Assembly (NCBI RefSeq): GCF_002151125.1
Contig: NZ_MDJZ01000015.1
Coordinates: 248,001-312,000 of the forward strand
Source: Clavibacter michiganensis
Lineage (GTDB): Bacteria; Actinomycetota; Actinomycetes; Actinomycetales; Microbacteriaceae
Reading direction: 5' to 3'
Length of the DNA stretch: 64,000 nucleotides
Position 1 is the stretch's first letter. Each line of letters begins with the position of its first letter. Below are positions 62,848 to 64,000 of the stretch, in pieces. Under the pieces are notes generated by a model. That model saw nothing but the letters and a program-made list of their open reading frames with translations, had not been told where the DNA came from and searched no databases. The translations under genes and the position numbers were made by a program.

Positions 62848-63666
62848 TCAGCCCGCGGGCAGCTCGCGGCGCAGCGCGTCCAGCCGCGTGCGCCACGCGC
62901 GCACCCGGCCGGGCTCGGCCGCGGTGGCCGGCCCGTCGATCCAGCCGCGGACCAGGCGGATCCCGTGCAGCGCGCTGACCGCCCACACCTCGCGGCCGTC
63001 GAGGTCGGCCGGACGCGCGCGCTCGTGCAGCACGTCGACGCCGAGGGCGGTGGCCAGCGCGACGATGCTGCGCTCGGTGACGCTCGGGATCCGCGGCACG
63101 TCGCCCTCCACCACCGCGAGGGCGTCGCCGTGCCACCACAGGATCGCGCTGTACGCGCCCTCCACGATCGTGCCGTCGTCGTCGAGGATCACCGCCTCGC
63201 CCGCGCCGTGCCGCGCGGCCCGGCTGCGCAGGGCGCCGAGCGCGTGCAGGTCCGGGCCCTTGACGCGCGGCATCGTGCGCGGATCCGGCCCGTCGTGGTC
63301 GCGGAGCACGACGGACGCCGTGCGCTCCGGCGCGGGACGGACGAGCAGGCGCGCGACGTCGCCGTCGGGCCCGCGGAGCGCCTCCACGCGCGGGAACCAC
63401 GCGCCGTCGCGGGGGAGGGCCGCGACCGCGGCGTCCAGGAAGGCGGCGGGATCCGGGACGGCGGCCGACTGCAGGCGCAGCGACGCGAGGAACCGCTGGC
63501 GGTGGACGTCGAGCGCCAGCACGCGGCCCTCGTCCACCAGGAACGAGTCGGCGGCGAGCACCCGGTGGCCGGCGGGCCGCGTCTCCTCGGCGCCTCCACC
63601 GGCGGGATCCGCGGCCCCCGGCGCCCAGCCCGCCCCGGTCCACCGGAGGATCGTCTCGGAACTCAT
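62848..63666 (-). CDS. Class IV aminotransferase, aminodeoxychorismate lyase-like
   Basis: A 272-residue PLP enzyme of fold type IV. The Schiff-base lysine is in PRVKGPDLHALG (K136), followed by AVILDDDGTIVEGAYSAILW, the phosphate-binding region. It is divergent from a PabB-like gene, so 4-amino-4-deoxychorismate lyase (PabC, folate synthesis) is the best guess; branched-chain or D-amino-acid aminotransferase activity cannot be excluded. The ATG has TAGCCT seven bases upstream. Confidence 0.85.
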   Translation of the reverse strand: MSSETILRWTGAGWAPGAADPAGGGAEETRPAGHRVLAADSFLVDEGRVLALDVHRQRFLASLRLQSAAVPDPAAFLDAAVAALPRDGAWFPRVEALRGPDGDVARLLVRPAPERTASVVLRDHDGPDPRTMPRVKGPDLHALGALRSRAARHGAGEAVILDDDGTIVEGAYSAILWWHGDALAVVEGDVPRIPSVTERSIVALATALGVDVLHERARPADLDGREVWAVSALHGIRLVRGWIDGPATAAEPGRVRAWRTRLDALRRELPAG

Positions 63667-63673
63667 ACCCTTG

Positions 63674-63679
63674 AGGCTA
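63674..63679 (-). promoter_or_regulatory. Probable leaderless -10 of the class IV aminotransferase gene
   Basis: TAGCCT on the minus strand ends 7 bases before the ATG. Confidence 0.5.
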
Positions 63680-63719
63680 GGCGGCCGCCGGGTGCGCTCA
63701 CGACACCGGGAGGCCGAGC

Positions 63720-64000
63720 ATGCACCAGCACGACGCGCGCGCGGCGAGGCCCGTCGTCGGCCGACGGCTGGCTCGCTGGTGCGACCCGCAGGACGTCTTC
63801 CTCGCGCTCTTCGCGGCCGAGTCGGCCGGCGACGTCGCCTGGCTCGACGACTCCGCGGGCGAGGGCTGGAGCTACCTCGCCGCGTCCGCCGGCACCGTCA
63901 CCGAGTGGCCCCGGGGCGTGTTCTCGGGGCTGGCCGATCTGCTGCCCGCAGACGCGGCCGGCGGGACCGCCGCGCCGCCCACCGCACCCGACGACGCCCT
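63720..64000 (+). CDS. pabB: Start of an aminodeoxychorismate synthase component I-like gene
   Basis: The first 93 codons of a gene cut off by the window end. The text WCDPQDVFLALFAAES and AWLDDSAGEGWSYLA is like the N-terminus of PabB/TrpE-type chorismate-utilising enzymes of actinobacteria. ATG follows GGGAGG with 6 bases of spacing. The divergent neighbour is PabC-like, which supports the call; the catalytic domain is not in the window. Confidence 0.65.
   Translation, partial: MHQHDARAARPVVGRRLARWCDPQDVFLALFAAESAGDVAWLDDSAGEGWSYLAASAGTVTEWPRGVFSGLADLLPADAAGGTAAPPTAPDDA

Overview
The window is about 64 kb of very GC-rich DNA (roughly 73% G+C by eye) from an actinobacterium. Gene content and order point to the family Microbacteriaceae and are compatible with Clavibacter or a close relative: a VKOR-type disulfide enzyme, an RNase E/G with a long acidic N-terminus, an obg-proB-proA-nadD-rsfS block, a DUF3516 helicase, DUF4031, DUF4233 and DUF6504 proteins, and a cydABDC operon. 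The genus is inference. I see no insertion sequence, prophage, CRISPR array or rRNA. Genes are tightly packed, with many ATGA, GTGA or TGATG start/stop overlaps, and nearly all look intact.

Layout. 1-3.1 kb: ileS (3' end), folC, DUF4233 and ndk in one overlapping run, closed by an 18-bp hairpin shared with the convergent VKOR gene. 4-7 kb: RNase E/G behind a structured leader. 7.1-15.4 kb: DUF4031, then rplU-rpmA, obg-proB-proA, a small membrane protein, nadD, a large disordered membrane-anchored protein, rsfS and a zinc-ribbon protein. 15.5 kb: tRNA-Ala(GGC). 15.8-17.1 kb: a small membrane protein and an SGNH lipoprotein. 17.2-21.4 kb: a fructose operon (DeoR-type regulator, fruK, fruA IIABC, ptsH) behind three 10-bp-spaced repeats that look like its operator. 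21.5-34 kb: mostly single metabolic and stress genes (two unusual SDRs, DUF3516 helicase, hisC, three alpha/beta hydrolases, an MFS exporter, a quinone reductase, YceI). 34-44 kb: an FUSC-type transporter, error-prone polymerase dnaE2, a divergent G6PD, dienelactone hydrolase, LytR-CpsA-Psr protein, pnuC, DUF6504 and an aldo/keto reductase. 44.7-50.1 kb: an App1-like phosphatase, an SRAP-like protein and a four-gene osmoprotectant ABC transporter. 50.2-55.8 kb: a type III polyketide synthase with a methyltransferase and FAD monooxygenase, facing a UbiA prenyltransferase, plus two acetyltransferases. 55.8-56.9 kb: G-run-rich non-coding DNA, an unknown gene and the cyd promoter. 56.9-62.8 kb: cydABDC. 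62.8-64 kb: a class IV aminotransferase (pabC-like) divergent from the start of a pabB-like gene.

How the parts work together. Two genes 5 kb apart, dnaE2 and the DUF6504 gene, share an identical 16-bp palindrome of the actinobacterial LexA type and the same -10 hexamer, so they are very probably one damage-induced unit; no imuA or imuB is present here. At least sixteen genes have a -10-like hexamer ending 5 to 7 bases before the start codon, which implies widespread leaderless transcription and fixes many starts. The hexamer GGATCC occurs about 130 times by my count, far above what composition predicts. The fru, opu, cyd and polyketide clusters are each self-contained functional modules.
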